A stretch of 64,000 nt of DNA from NCBI GenBank assembly GCA_008828725.1, contig MEHQ01000069.1, positions 32,119 through 96,118 on the forward strand, read 5' to 3'. Source of the stretch: Saccharina japonica. Lineage: Eukaryota > Sar > Phaeophyceae > Laminariales > Laminariaceae. This document shows, one piece after another, positions 50,961 through 62,305 of this stretch. The position numbers were made by a program, and so were the translations under genes. The notes under the pieces are model-generated. The model had not been told where the DNA came from and did no database searches. It was given only the letters and a program-made list of their open reading frames with translations. Position 1 is the stretch's first letter, and each line of letters opens with the position of its first letter.

Positions 50961-51334
50961 GACGCGTGCTACGATTGAGGCCGCACATTTTGGCTGGATT
51001 TTTTTTTCTGAATGACGGGAGCCTCCTTAACCCATTCATAACTGAAAAAAAAAACTTGTCTCAACACTAATTCCAAGTAGTTTGTCCCCAAAAACATGGG
51101 GCCAGATTCTTCAGGGGTTATAACCCAAAATTGTCGGAATTTCACTCTCCTCGTGTCGCACTACTTTTCGTTTTATACTTGAAGAGCCACGGGGTTGTTC
51201 ATCGGGTATATAGCATATGTAGCACTTTGTTTTTCATCTAAAAACAGTTTTCGGGTGAGGTTTACGTAGAGCGCTCCTCAAGTGACCACCCTTACAAGGC
51301 AAAATCACGGTGCACCTCTGCCGTAGCATGCGTC
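50961..51334. repeat. R6 element with an R4 MITE nested inside
   Basis: The outer ends GACGCGTGCTACGATTGAGG and GTGCACCTCTGCCGTAGCAT match R6. At about 51,027-51,124 the R6 text (CTCCTTAACCC / AAAATTGTCGG) is split by an R4 copy (TAACCCATTCATAACTG ... CAGATTCTTCAGGGGTTA). R4 ends in TTAACCC-like sequence, so the target was probably a TTAACCC word. Confidence 0.8.
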
Positions 51335-53346
51335 TGTCTGCTCTTGTTGTTATCGTGCATGTGTGCTCGTATCCATAGATGCGGTGCGTCATAGGGGGGG
51401 TTACGTATTACTACCCACAACTAACTCTGGATAAATGGGATCAGTAGTGCTGAAATAATGCAGTTAATAGGGGTGATGAGAAACTGAAGTATCATACCAA
51501 GTACGCTCTTCTTCCAGTGATTTCCAGATTTGATTGTTTGCCTCCTCATATGCATACGACGGGCCTGGTACAGTGCGGGGAACGTCGGCTGGTGAAGGCT
51601 GGCTCCCGGCAACCACCCGCCCCAAGGCTCGGAGGAACACTTTGTGCGTCTCGCGTGTCTGCGCACACACCTCACGCTACTGCCGTGCGAATCGTCAAAA
51701 TTGCTGCCGACGAATACGTCGAGGAGTGGGTTTCATAGAGGCCTGCGCTCGCGTGACTGCCCCAGCTCTCCCAGCTCCCAGTACCCAGTAAGTGTGTTAC
51801 GACTTGGACCCCGCTCCGACAAAAAATGGTCGGTAGTCCACACTTACTCTTCGTTACATCTCCAATGTTAGAAAAATAATCTCTGCAATATTTACATCTT
51901 CATTTTCCAAGAAATCTCTCAGCAGACAGGCTGTCGGGGCTAGGGTTTGGGTTTAAAGTCAGGTGCATTTTAATCATTGCATCGAGGACGGGGCAAAAGG
52001 TCTATACAGCCCTCTCCCCTCTCCCACCATGACGACACCCATCGGCTGGTTTCCCACGATGAAACAGCCCCATCGGGCGGCGGTCTGCGACGACTCGCTC
52101 CTCCTCAAAAAAAGCCATAAACGCGTCGAAACTTTTTTTTAAGTCAAGCGTTGAAATTGAACGTGAAAAAATAGCAAATAACGCCGCATATCGCGGCAAC
52201 AACCCTTCCTGTTAACATGCAGACCCCCACCACCATCACCACCACCACCACCACCACCTCCTTTTAAGCAGCGGACAGGAGGCGGCGTGATAAAAACAGG
52301 GGGGGCGGTGCCAGCGCTGCTACGCGCCGGGAGAGTGGCAAGACTTAAAATACCTAGACGCCACGGGCACACGTCGGCAAAAACCCCGCAACCTACTCCC
52401 CCCCCCCAGAAAAACGCCTTTCACAAAGAAAAATGGATTCACCCCACCCCACCCCACCCCCCCCCCCCTACCACATATTCCGTTCGCGGTCAGTGAGAGG
52501 CGGACCCATTGACCTTGTTTCTGGTTCTACTGGCCATCCTTAAGCAATGTGGGTTTCGACAACAAAAAGTGGGGGGGGGGGTTGCTCCCGTGACTGACTG
52601 GGGGCAAAAAGCCACCACTACGGGGGGCAATAAGCAGCCACTATACGCAAACGAACCACTCAACCGCCCAGAGCCTGGATGGAAGCTTCTCTCGCCAGAA
52701 AAGGGCCAAACCCGGCGTCCAAAACCGGACACTTCACACGTGCATTATACCTTTTTGTTACTTTCGGTATTATTGGTACAAACTGAAAAACACCAGACTA
52801 CTATACCACACCAGAAATACGTAATACGAGTACGATACTTTTCTGCTGTGGTCCCCTCTCCCCTCCAACGGAGTCCGCCTTCCAAGTTTTGAACGCTTAC
52901 ACGGTTTTCCACTCGCGTGCGGAAGGGAGGGGATCGGGGGGGAATCAAAACACCGCAAGGGGAACTGGTTGGGGGGGGGGGGGGGGTGAAGTTGTCCTTC
53001 CAACATAAACGACAAACCGAAAAATAAAACCAAAACAAAAAAAACGCTTCGGGCCGGGCAACGGTCAATTCAGCCAAAATACTCACACGGAAAAAGAAGC
53101 AAAAAAACGAAAAACAAAAAAAAACGAAAGACCAAAGACAGCTTTTATTATATATTGACGCGTGTTTTTTTTTTTTGACAAAATTGAAATTATCCATCAG
53201 CTGAAATTACCAGCCTCCCCATCTCATTTGTGGATGCTACAACAGTTAGTAGGCCTTTTTTTTTTTTGGTGAAAATGATCGGCCTCCCCATCGCTTTTAA
53301 TCACAGTTTTTGTTTTTTTGTTTTCGTTCTTGACAAAATAAATCAA

Positions 53347-56300
53347 TCAGCCTCCCATCTCCTTCTCCGAGAATATGGTGTAGGCCTCGTTGACGGCCTC
53401 GAACACGCGCTTAGCGATCAAGCGCTCCTCGGGCCCGAGCGATCCGCACTTGTCGGGGTGTACGAGAAGCATGGCCTTCCGGTAGGCCATCTTCACCTGT
53501 ACGTATGAACGGCGGTGCGATTGGCGGACGAGTCAAAGGACGCATGCTACGATAGAGGTGCACCCTGTTTTTTCTGAGCTCCTCACGTAAGGAGCGTCAT
53601 ACCTCCACCGAAAAAATGATTTTGGAGAAAAATAAAAGTGCTGCCGGATGCGAAATCTCATGACCGAAGTATACCCTGAAACTTTATTCGTCACCAAAAT
53701 GAAAGTCCGACGAATTTGGGTTAAGGAGCCCGATCGTTCAGAAAAAGATTAAGCCAAAAAGTGCTACCTCTACCGTAGCACGCGTCAAAGTTAGTTGTGT
53801 TATAACCCTTTGCCCCCGAAAACCCGGCATGCTCCGTCCCGGCATTGTAGGGATGCGAGGGTCTATGGTCATACGACTACGACCATGCATGAAAATGAAG
53901 TACAACACCCCCCCCCCCCCCCCCCCCCGAAATGTATCAGGCAGTGGCCTATGCTGCAAATTGTCAATTTCTATCGTCATTCCCCCCCCCCCCTTAAGTC
54001 CCAAGAGGGGTAACATACTACTGGAAACAATATCCTACACTAATTCCAAGTGGTTTGTTCCTACCACGGGAGTGCAGTCAGTCCTAAATGGATTATAACC
54101 CATATACGTCGCGTCATTTTACGCTCCGTTAGGTTACCATTGGATACGTTCGATTACAATACAAGGTAGATTGCGTTATGCTACTTAGGTGGAAGTTGCG
54201 CTATTTTGCGTTCGATTATTTCACGTTCCGTTACGTTGGGTTACAACGTACTGGTATGTGTTTGCGCAAGACACTACGTTACGCTAGAGCACGATACTTT
54301 ACGGTACGTTATTTTCACGTTCCGCTACGTTGAGTTATGTTTGTTTTGCGTTTAAGTTACGGCGCATGCTACGGGAGAGGTGTACCATGTTTTGTCTTGC
54401 GCTGCTCACTCGAAGAGGTCTATACTAATACTAAGGGCCCGTTTTAACGAAGAAGAAAAAAATTCAGTTTGAAATTTTTTAAATTCAAATCCGCTTTTCA
54501 TTGGTCAACACACGCACCAGCACCAAAGATTAGGATCTTGGGGCATAAAAATTGGTGCTGGTGCGTGTGTTGACCAATGAAAAGCGAATTTTTATTTTTA
54601 TTTTTCCAAATTGAATTTATTTTATACTCGTTAATACGGGCCCTAAGCCAAAAAATGATTTTGGACGAAAATAAACGTGCTACCCGATGAAATGTACCAT
54701 GGCATAAGTATACAATGAATAAATATGATAGTGCAACATGAGACAGAAAGTCCGACGATTTGGGGCTAGGCCCGTTTTTAACGAAGAAAAAAAAAAAAAC
54801 AGTTTTCGAAAAAAAAAAAAAAAACGCTTTTCATTGGTCAGAACCCGCAACACCACCCAAGATTATACCCCCAAGATCCTAATCTTTGGTGCTGGTGCGT
54901 GTGTCGACCAATGAAAAGCGGATTTGATTTTGATTTTTTCTAAATTGATTTTTTTTCTTCTTCGTTAAAACGGGCCCTTAGGCCCGTTTTTAACGAAGAA
55001 AACAAAATATCAATTTTCGAAGAAAAAAAAATCAAATCCGCTTTTCATTGGTCAGAACCCGCACCACCACCCAAGATTATACCCCCAAGATCCTAATATT
55101 TGGTGCTGGTGCGTGTGTCGACCAATGAAAAGCGAATTTGAATTTTATTTTTTTTCCAAATTGAATTTATTTTATACACTCGTTAATTCGGGCCCTTAAA
55201 GAGCCTTTAATAGACCATTCAGAAAAAAAAAATCAGCCAAAAAAGTGCCACCTCTATCGTAGTACGCGACTTACGTCACGTCAGAATACGCCATGTTAGG
55301 CTACGTTGGGTTCTGTTTTTGGGTACGTTACGCTACGTTGCGTGCGTTGTATGACCTCACATTGCGTTTCTTTTTCAACATTGTACGCAAAAAAAAAGGC
55401 GAGGACACGCTACGGTAAGGCGTGGGAAAAACCTGTACGTAGCTACAGCAGTAGAGACCCTCATCATCTTCGACAGACTGTCATGTCGCAGGCGGAGTGG
55501 CGACAACAGCGAGAACGCAACTCCAAGGTTTGCTGCTGTTAACAGCGCGTCCGAAAAAATGCTACAAAACAAGCCACCACAAAACCGTCCAAAACCCAGG
55601 TATAACCGAATCGAGAGAACGAATTCACGGCCGACGCTGGCCGACGTGCATTTTTTTTTCTTCATCAAGTACGTATGCCTGGTACAAAAAAAAAGACACA
55701 TAAAATCGGCCAGAAAACAGTCCAGAAAACAAAAATGAAACAGGTGACGTTTCTTAGCACATTTGTAGAAACCGTGCATAAAGAAAACAGGCCAGATACG
55801 GGTTTCCTCACCTTGGAAGGCTGTATGATGTCTCCCATCGACACAGTCTTCCAGCGGTTCCCCTCCCACAGCACCTGCATAGTTTTGTTTGTGACACGAG
55901 CGCACACGTGCGAAAAGGAGGAATTGGCGAGGGATGGAGAAGCCGGGAAGGGTGAGAGGCGGGGATGGTGCCAAACAAAACAAAAAACAAAAAACTTCAT
56001 GGAGCGAAAGTTGAAAAAAAAAACCGCGGTTTACACCCATCATCACCCACACAACCAATACACTACTACAGTAAGTGCTGCAAATGTATCCTAGTACGGA
56101 GGACCACAGTAAATAGGACCAAATTTTGTTGGTAAAAATAGGTAAATATATAGGTTTTTGTGTGTACCGCAGGTCCTATTTACTACGGCATCATTAGCCC
56201 ACCCCGTAATAGTCTAATTTTGCCCTCTCCGCAGGGAACCGTCCAACCAGGGGAAGAGGCACCGCGACAGCGGGCCCCTTGAAGTTGAGGTGCTGCCGTG

Positions 56301-59300
56301 TACGTGGCAGTTGCTCGTCCGTCCGACCGTGCCCCTCCTGCCCGTTGATGGCCTCTCCTTCAGCTCGCGCGCGCCTGACCCCGAATGGTTTACCGCCGTC
56401 TCCCGTGAAGTTGGGGTGGTGCTGCGGTGTGCGCGGAAGAAGCTGCTCGTCCAACTCTCTCTCTCTCTGTGTGTTTGTGTGTTTCCCGCCCGCTGGAGCC
56501 TCTCCTTAAAAGTCAACGCGCCTGGCCCTGAATTTCAAACGTTTCTTGTCCGTTTGATGCCTGCGGCCAGTCCGTCCGTTGCTGCCTCCGGAGTGCGAAA
56601 TTTCTGCCTACGGACTACGACTCTCCGATAAAAGTTCCGAGCATCTCCGCCCGCGCCTCGCTATCGGTTTACGAGCTGTCCATTGGTCGGTCGGTCGGTC
56701 GGTACTCGTAGTGTCTGCCTGTTTTTTTTTTTTGTCCTGTCCACTGTCCACTTGTTTTCGTCTTTGTGGCATTTCAGAAAATGTTTCTGGCTCGATCGCA
56801 CCATGCGCGCTCTCCTTGCGCCTTTCCGAGCATCTTCCCGGCCGCGTCAATTGGACTTCTCTTTTCTCACCCCGTTCCCTCATCTCTTCGCGGGTCGGCA
56901 GAAACACGACGTTCTCCGCTCCGTCATTGTACGGATGCGAGGGTCTTGTAGGGATGCGAGGGTCTACGGTCATACAACTACGGCCATGCATGACATTAGG
57001 AAACCCCTTCCCTCATCTCCGTCTTTGCATACCAGGTATGAATACAGATGACCCTCTCACGTCTTCCTCTTTGCTCACTCGTTCGCTCCCTAGCTCATCG
57101 CCCTTTCATTGTTGAGACCCCCCTCCCTCCCTCCCTCCCTCCCTCCCTCCCTCCACCTCCTCCAGCCTCATTTGTGTCATGTCCCTACATAAATAGCTCT
57201 AGCATAGGCCTCTATCTTACATACCTGATGGGCACCACCCTGGACGAAAATATAAGGACCGTTGGAGTATACGTTACGGTCTTTACAGTTCAGCCCAAAA
57301 ATACTACACCTTCCTCAAACCAATAGCTCCATTCCTTCGCCTCGCTCGTCCCTCTCTCAACCCCCCCCCCCCCCTTCCCCTCGACGCTTTAGACCCCCCG
57401 TCCCCCCCGGCCCTAGAGTCTATGTCATGACAATACGACAATGCATGACATGAGCACCCACCCCCCGCCCCGCCCGCTGCGCCGGCATTGCAGGATGCGA
57501 GGAGGTCATATGGTCATAAAGACTACGCCATGGGTGCACGTCAGTACCCCTCCTCGCCCCCCGTTCGCATAACCAGTTGAACGGCAAAACACACAGCTGT
57601 CCTTGATCAAATTCTCTTCGTGCCGGCACCCACGCCACCCCCCCAACACCCAGCCTCTCCCGAGCTTTTTGAAATGCACCCTCCCCCCTCCCGCCCGTCC
57701 TTGGCTCCGTCTCGAAAGGGATGCGTGGTCAAGTGTGCAAATGACTAAAGCAAGCAACAAATGAGTAAACGCACCCCCCCCACCTCCTGTGGCGCGATAA
57801 CGACTAACGGTATGCTGCATATCGGAGTACGCCGCCCGCCCCCCCCACTTCCCCTCCCCATCCCCTGCCAAAAACTAAACGCCATCTTACCACGTGCATG
57901 GTGGACAGCAGCGTCCTGACATTCCTCTTTTTGCCGTGGTCCTCCGCCCAAGTGGTGAGCTTGGCGTCGTGTTTCCCTTTAGCCGCGTCCATGTCGTCCT
58001 GATCCTTCGAGGCCGCGTCGTCGATGTCCTAAAAGCGCATTCGATCGGTTGAAGGGTAGGGTAGTGGTACGGTATGGTATGAGTGTGGTGTGGTGTGGTG
58101 TGGTGTGGTGTGGTGTGGTGTGGTATGGTATGGTGTGGTGTGGTGTGGTATGGTGTGGTGTGGTATGGTATGGTATGGTATGGTATGGTATGGTTTGGTA
58201 TGGTATGGTATGGTGGTACGGTATGGTATGGTATGGGTCCGATCCGATCCGGTCCGGTCCGGTAAGTAAGGTAACCGTAGTGGAACCATCAAGGCATCCT
58301 TAAAAATCAAAGGAGCAAAAAAAATAACGATATTTCTATCGTGGAGTGGAGGCACATGCCAATCTTACGGACGGCCCCATTCCTCGTTTTCCCGTTGCTC
58401 GAGGTCAAGCGGGAGGAAAACCTGCTCCGTTACAGCGAGGCACATGATAGTGCGCGCGCCCACGAGACACCGACGGGATTGCCAAGTCATCACTATTAAA
58501 GCGAACCGAGCGCGGCATACACTATATGTAATACACATCAACCAACCCCGCATACCAAACCTTACGCCAGATGTAAACGCGACGTGCTCGTTCGCAACCC
58601 TGTTGGCTAAATAGGTGGCTATGTAGTCTAGGAAGGTACATAGGGTTAGGGTTAGGCAGGTGCGTGGTAACCAACAAACCTCAACCCCAAAGGTTGCAAC
58701 AACGCGAAAAACCCCCCCCGTAAATTTCAGAGAAATCACACGCTTTGCGCCAGAGACAAAACGCGCCGTTCTTGTGTGCAACCCTGTTGGTGACCTGGTA
58801 TATACTAAGTACTCTGGACGGACATTTCGTGTGCCGGAACTCGGAAAATAAATAATTAACTTTTAATACTGGTACGAAATAAGAAAATTAGAAATGCAGG
58901 GCAATTGTTTCAATTGTTTTGCCCAGATTGCAGCACCCCCCGAACTAGAAAATGAATAATTACGTACTTAAAACAAGTCAATTGGATAATACACGTAAGA
59001 ACCGTTCAAGGGCTGGCTTCAAGACAAAACAGTGATTACATTTTCGTCCAGAGTGGGGGATGACTACTTTAAACGCAGTCTCCGAGGCAGTGCTATAGAA
59101 TCAACAAACACCAAACCAAAGATCCGTCTCAAAACGGATACCTGGTACGTGGTTATAATGGTCAAATGACTAAGACAAGCGATAAATGAGCCCCCCCCCC
59201 CGCGCCTCAACCTTTGGCCGGCCGCCGTAAAATTTCCTGAAAATTTCACAAAACGGTAAGGCGCCGTCACAGGAGACTCGACCCTCAACCCCATACACAC

Positions 59301-60435
59301 TACGACCGACCGTCCGCCCGCCGGCGCTTACGAAACACACCTTGCGCTACAGGCAAACGAGCCTTGCTCGCTTGTTACCACCTTGGTTGTTTACCAGTGT
59401 ACATACATACAGGTAACTACCGGTACCACCGTACAAAACTCAAGACAACATACCCCTAATAACTGGGATTTTTTTCGAGAAAATTTCTCCAAGACATGTA
59501 TATGGAGCGTGAACACACAAACGAAAATTGTTGTGCTTTGGAAAGATCGCGCTCGAGATATTTCTACAGACGTGTCGCTCGGCGTTTGCACCCTCTCCCC
59601 GGTGTCGAGAAAACCAGCTTGGAAACCCGTCCCAAGGGGAGGGGGTGTTAGCTTATCACCCCGGGTGATATACGTACGGTATGTAGTGTAGTCTCGTGGG
59701 CAAATAAGTCAGGAGACGACAGTATAGGCCTGTACCGGATGGCGGTGTAGACAACATACATATATATTAGTTTTAGTGTAGGAGTTCCTAAAGATGTGAG
59801 CTGGCGATACCCACTAAAGTCATCTCCTGACATCTGTGCTTGTGGGTATATATAATGCACGTTGTGCTATTCGTGAAGCTATTTGTGAACAACCAGCAAT
59901 ATACCCCGACCCAGAATGATTCGCGTCCGTAAAATCCCTGTATATACCAGTACACTGCTTTCACAAATCGGTTGTACACCCACCCTGCAACCAGACACAA
60001 CACGCCAACCGACCGCACTCACGAATAACACCTTTGCGCCAGGCGCAAACGCGCCACGCTCGTTGGAAACCCCATTGGTTGTATCGGTGACTACGAGTAT
60101 GTAGTCCCCGTGGGTAGTGAGTGCTATTGATACGTATGAAATACCAAGCAATTGACAAACCCAAACCCAAGGTACCGTTTCGCCGCCGTAAATTTCCTGT
60201 AATTTTCCACAACTCTGTCAACAGGCACCGCCAAAAGGAGACTCGCCGGGCAACCCCGCAATCCGCGCAACCCCGCAATCACACACACACACACTTCACG
60301 CGGCGGTGGCAGTGGCAGCACGGCGGCGCACGAACGACGCGGGGAGACAAAACACCGCGATAAACGCCACCATACAACTATGAAAACAAAAACAAAACTT
60401 CCCACTACAAGGGCAACCAAAATTACCAAATTAGC

Positions 60436-60469
<34 letters not shown>

Positions 60470-61436
60470 GCTCTCGCTCTCTCTCTCCCGCTCTCGCTCT
60501 CTCTCTCCTCACCTGCTTGAACTTCCGGGCCTTCTCTATGTTCGCCTTGAGCTCCTCCTCTCGTTGCTCCACCTTCGACTTAACGTAGGCCGACTTGCCG
60601 CCCCCCGTCCCCACCCCGCTTAGGCCCTCGAAACCACCATTTGGCAACGCCCCGCTACACTTGAAATTCATCAACTCCGGTCCGTCCTCGCCCGGTCCGC
60701 TCGCCGCCGCCGCCGCTGCTGAGCCCGGGAACCTCGTCCCGTGCCCGTTAGCTCCCGAGGCATTCCCCCCGCTGCCGCTGCCGCCGATACCGACGCTTCC
60801 GCCGCTACCGCTCCGCCCGTTACTTCTGAGACCGCCCCCGTTCGCCCCAACACCCCCCGCCGGTCGCGCTCCTCCCTGCATACGCCCCGACACTGAATTA
60901 TGTCTTCCAGGCGACCCTTTCCCCCCCCCCCCCCCCCCCGCCGCGCCCCCCCCCCATAGCCCCGACACTGAATTATGTCTTCCAGGCGACCCTTCCCTCC
61001 CACCCCCCCGTCCACCACCACCACCACCACCACCACCACCACCGCCGCCGACGCCGTTACCGCGTGGGCTCCCTACCCCAGCGTGGCTGTTACCCCAGCT
61101 CGCGGGGGTTGGGCTGCGGCCACCGTTTGGTCGCGCCGGCGCCGCTTCGGGGGCAGCAGCGCCAGAGCCGGCGTGGCCGTCGTTCCCGAAGTTCAACAAA
61201 TCGCCGTTCGATTTCTTGCCCCCGACCCCCCTCCCCGCTCCCGCCGCCCCCGCAGCTCCTGCCCCCCCTCGCCCCGGACGCTTGGCAGTCCCGCCAGAAG
61301 CGCTCCCCAAGCTGCCGCTGCTGCTGCCTCCGCCAATTCCCCCCCGCCCGCCACTAGCGCTGCCACCGCTGCTGCCGAGGCCGCTGCTGCTGGTGGTCGC
61401 GCCGCCGCCACGACCTCTTGTCGCGGAGGACGATTC
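53347..61436 (-). CDS. Auxilin-like J-domain protein (clathrin uncoating co-chaperone)
   Basis: Minus-strand gene. Exons recovered: 61436-60513, 58028-57891, 55874-55812, 53496-53347, all phase 0, about 424 residues; the start codon lies in a missing upstream exon. The last three exons encode the C-terminal auxilin-type J domain: NVRTLLSTMHV, VLWEGNRWKTVSMGDIIQ, then VKMAYRKAMLLVHPDKCG with the HPD motif, and AKRVFEAVNEAYTIFSEKEM followed by stop. This arrangement, a tryptophan-bearing loop before the J domain at the extreme C-terminus, is characteristic of auxilin/GAK and plant auxilin-like proteins, which recruit Hsc70 to strip clathrin from vesicles. The large exon is Gly/Ser-rich with two GSPGRHNSVSG repeats and one DLLNFG (a possible clathrin-binding motif), and it ends in a charged helix (KSKVEQREEELKANIEKARK). 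The acceptor at 61437 is weak. Confidence 0.88.
53540..53784 (-). repeat. R6 element, intact single copy
   Basis: Ends ACGCATGCTACGATAGAGGT and CTACCTCTACCGTAGCACGC in inverted order. It is about 245 bases in the auxilin intron, reversed relative to the 47.66-kb copy. Confidence 0.8.
53800..53931 (+). repeat. Poly-C-tailed repeat, type 1, with C20-type tail
   Basis: CCGAAAACCCGGCATGCTCC, GTAGGGATGCGAGGGTCTAT, GGTCATACGACTACGACCAT, AATGAAGTACAACAC, then a C run of about 20. A second C run follows near 53,982. Confidence 0.85.
54100..54361. repeat. CGTTACGTT-rich degenerate minisatellite
   Basis: Units such as TTTCACGTTCCGTTACGTTG recur, and the same text resumes at about 55,269-55,350. The block between them was therefore inserted into this array. 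Confidence 0.75.
54362..55268. repeat. R6 element invaded by three R7 foldback MITEs
   Basis: R6 ends at 54,362 (GCGCATGCTACGGGAGAGGT) and 55,268 (GCCACCTCTATCGTAGTACG). R6 text is interrupted by R7 copies at 54,432-54,646, 54,767-54,980 and 54,979-55,199; the last two abut, sharing a TTA. Each R7 has GGCCCGTTTTAACGAAG-type ends and a strong inner stem with CACCAGCACCAAAGATTAG. Removing the R7 copies leaves an R6 like those at 47.66 and 53.54 kb. Confidence 0.85.
56095..56192. repeat. 95-base TAAATAGGACC MITE copy
   Basis: GGACCACAGTAAATAGGACC ... GGTCCTATTTACTACGGCAT. It lies in the auxilin intron between exons 58028-57891 and 55874-55812. Confidence 0.85.
56230..56560. repeat. About 155-base diverged tandem duplication
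   Basis: Two halves share CTTGAAGTTGAGGTGCTGCC / GTGAAGTTGGGGTGGTGCTG, CAGTTGCTCGTCC / AAGCTGCTCGTCC and GCGCCTGACCCCGAATGG / GCGCCTGGCCCTGAATTT. The minus strand is open across both halves, but no domain is recognised. Confidence 0.65.
56925..57560 (+). repeat. Group of type 1 poly-C-tailed repeats
   Basis: 56,925-57,005 has a doubled GGATGCGAGGGTCT word, then CATACAACTACGGCCATGCA. 57,405-57,475 has GTCTATGTCATGACAATACG ... ATGACATGAGCACCCACC. 57,475-57,560 has GGCATTGCAGGATGCGAGG ... CGTCAGTACCCC. Short C runs follow each. (CCCT)n lies at 57,117-57,155. Confidence 0.65.
57700..57785 (+). repeat. Poly-C-tailed repeat, type 2
   Basis: GGCTCCGTCTCGAAAGGGAT, GCGTGGTCAAGTG, CAAATGACTAAAGCAAGCAA, CAAATGAGTAAACGCA, then C8. 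Another type 2 fragment at 59,150-59,205 reads GGTCAAATGACTAAGACAAG then GATAAATGAG and C10 or more. Confidence 0.8.
58075..58235. repeat. (GTGGT)n / (ATGGT)n microsatellite
   Basis: Pentanucleotide array directly upstream (minus sense) of auxilin exon 58028-57891. Confidence 0.95.
59450..59675. repeat. Inverted-repeat element with CACCCCGGGTGATA end
   Basis: TTTCTCCAAGACATG, TTTGGAAAGATCGCG, CAGACGTGTCGCTCGGCG, GGTGTCGAGAAAAC and TTAGCTTATCACCCCGGG. Matches the 21.72-kb element in order, in the auxilin intron. Confidence 0.75.
60438..60508. repeat. (CT)n microsatellite next to an exon donor
   Basis: On the minus strand it is (AG)n starting two bases after the GTGAG donor of exon 61436-60513. 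Confidence 0.95.
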
Positions 61437-61971
61437 CTGTTGTTTTTGTTTTTTGGGGCGATGCCAGCATGCGGGGGAAACGCAATTCGTAGGGTTGAAG
61501 TATGTCAGCGTGCGAAACAAAAAACGCAAGCGGGGGATAGAGCGCGCGCGTGGGGAATGAACGCAATAGGGTTGAAATAGTTAGCATGCCAAAAAAAAAA
61601 AAAAATGCGGGATTATTGACAGGGCGGTGGCCGTAGGGATGAGGAGCGCGATGGTAGACGGAGTGGACACGCAAAAAGAGAAGAAAAAAAGGCGCACCGA
61701 GAAGCGAACGCGAATGTTTTACACTTTCACGTGATTACGTGGTAGTACATAATGCACGTAGAAAGGGGAACGGGGCGACTACGGATAAGACGTCAGTAGT
61801 GCCAAAAGGAACAAAAGCATGGTCGCCTTTTATAAGGCCGTCTCTTTTCCTCCAGTTTACCAGGGCACCACAGAAAAAAAGAGGGGGGGGGGGGGGGGAG
61901 CGTCGATCATTTGTTGCATTGCGCATTAGGTGCATTTAGATCATTGATCCACGGCACCCTTTCGAGACGGA

Positions 61972-62007
<36 letters not shown>

Positions 62008-62305
62008 GAGTTTCAACGAAAAACAAATGCCTCTCTTTTCAAAATAGGAAAACTCGGTCGAAATGACTTCGTCGAATCTGACGACAACGAGAACCCAAAG
62101 AAGGCAATAAAACACTACCACTCTGGCCCGAATGTAAGCCAATTACAATTAATGTTAAATATCCAACGGTCGTTATTTCGCGGATCAGAGTGTATAATAG
62201 CAACACACCATCTTACAACCCAACCCTTCCCCATTAAAACAAGCCTCCTCTCTTCTCTATATTACATATGCACCGCTTATGCATCCGACGGGCCCACGTG
62301 CTCAC

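Larger units (their letters stand above)
48351..53346. other. Intergenic region, no gene recognised
   Basis: Holds several repeats listed separately. The remainder (48.35-49.3, 50.35-50.95, 51.35-53.3 kb) has poly-G/poly-C runs, a (ACC)n stretch near 52,225-52,262 and short open frames with no domain. No RNA gene was seen. Confidence 0.6.

Noticed and set aside
52002-52202. Minus-strand frame containing KKSFDAFMAFFEEERVV as a gene
   Set aside because: Short, no recognisable domain, no convincing splice partners.
10385-58660. Short CCCTAA / TTAGGG runs (about 10,388 and 58,643) as telomere ends
   Set aside because: Only two or three units each, inside gene introns; not chromosome ends.
60595-61580. 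321- and 201-residue plus-strand frames, proline- or serine-rich
   Set aside because: They are antisense shadows of the Gly-rich auxilin exon, whose minus-strand frame continues into a charged helix and a good donor.
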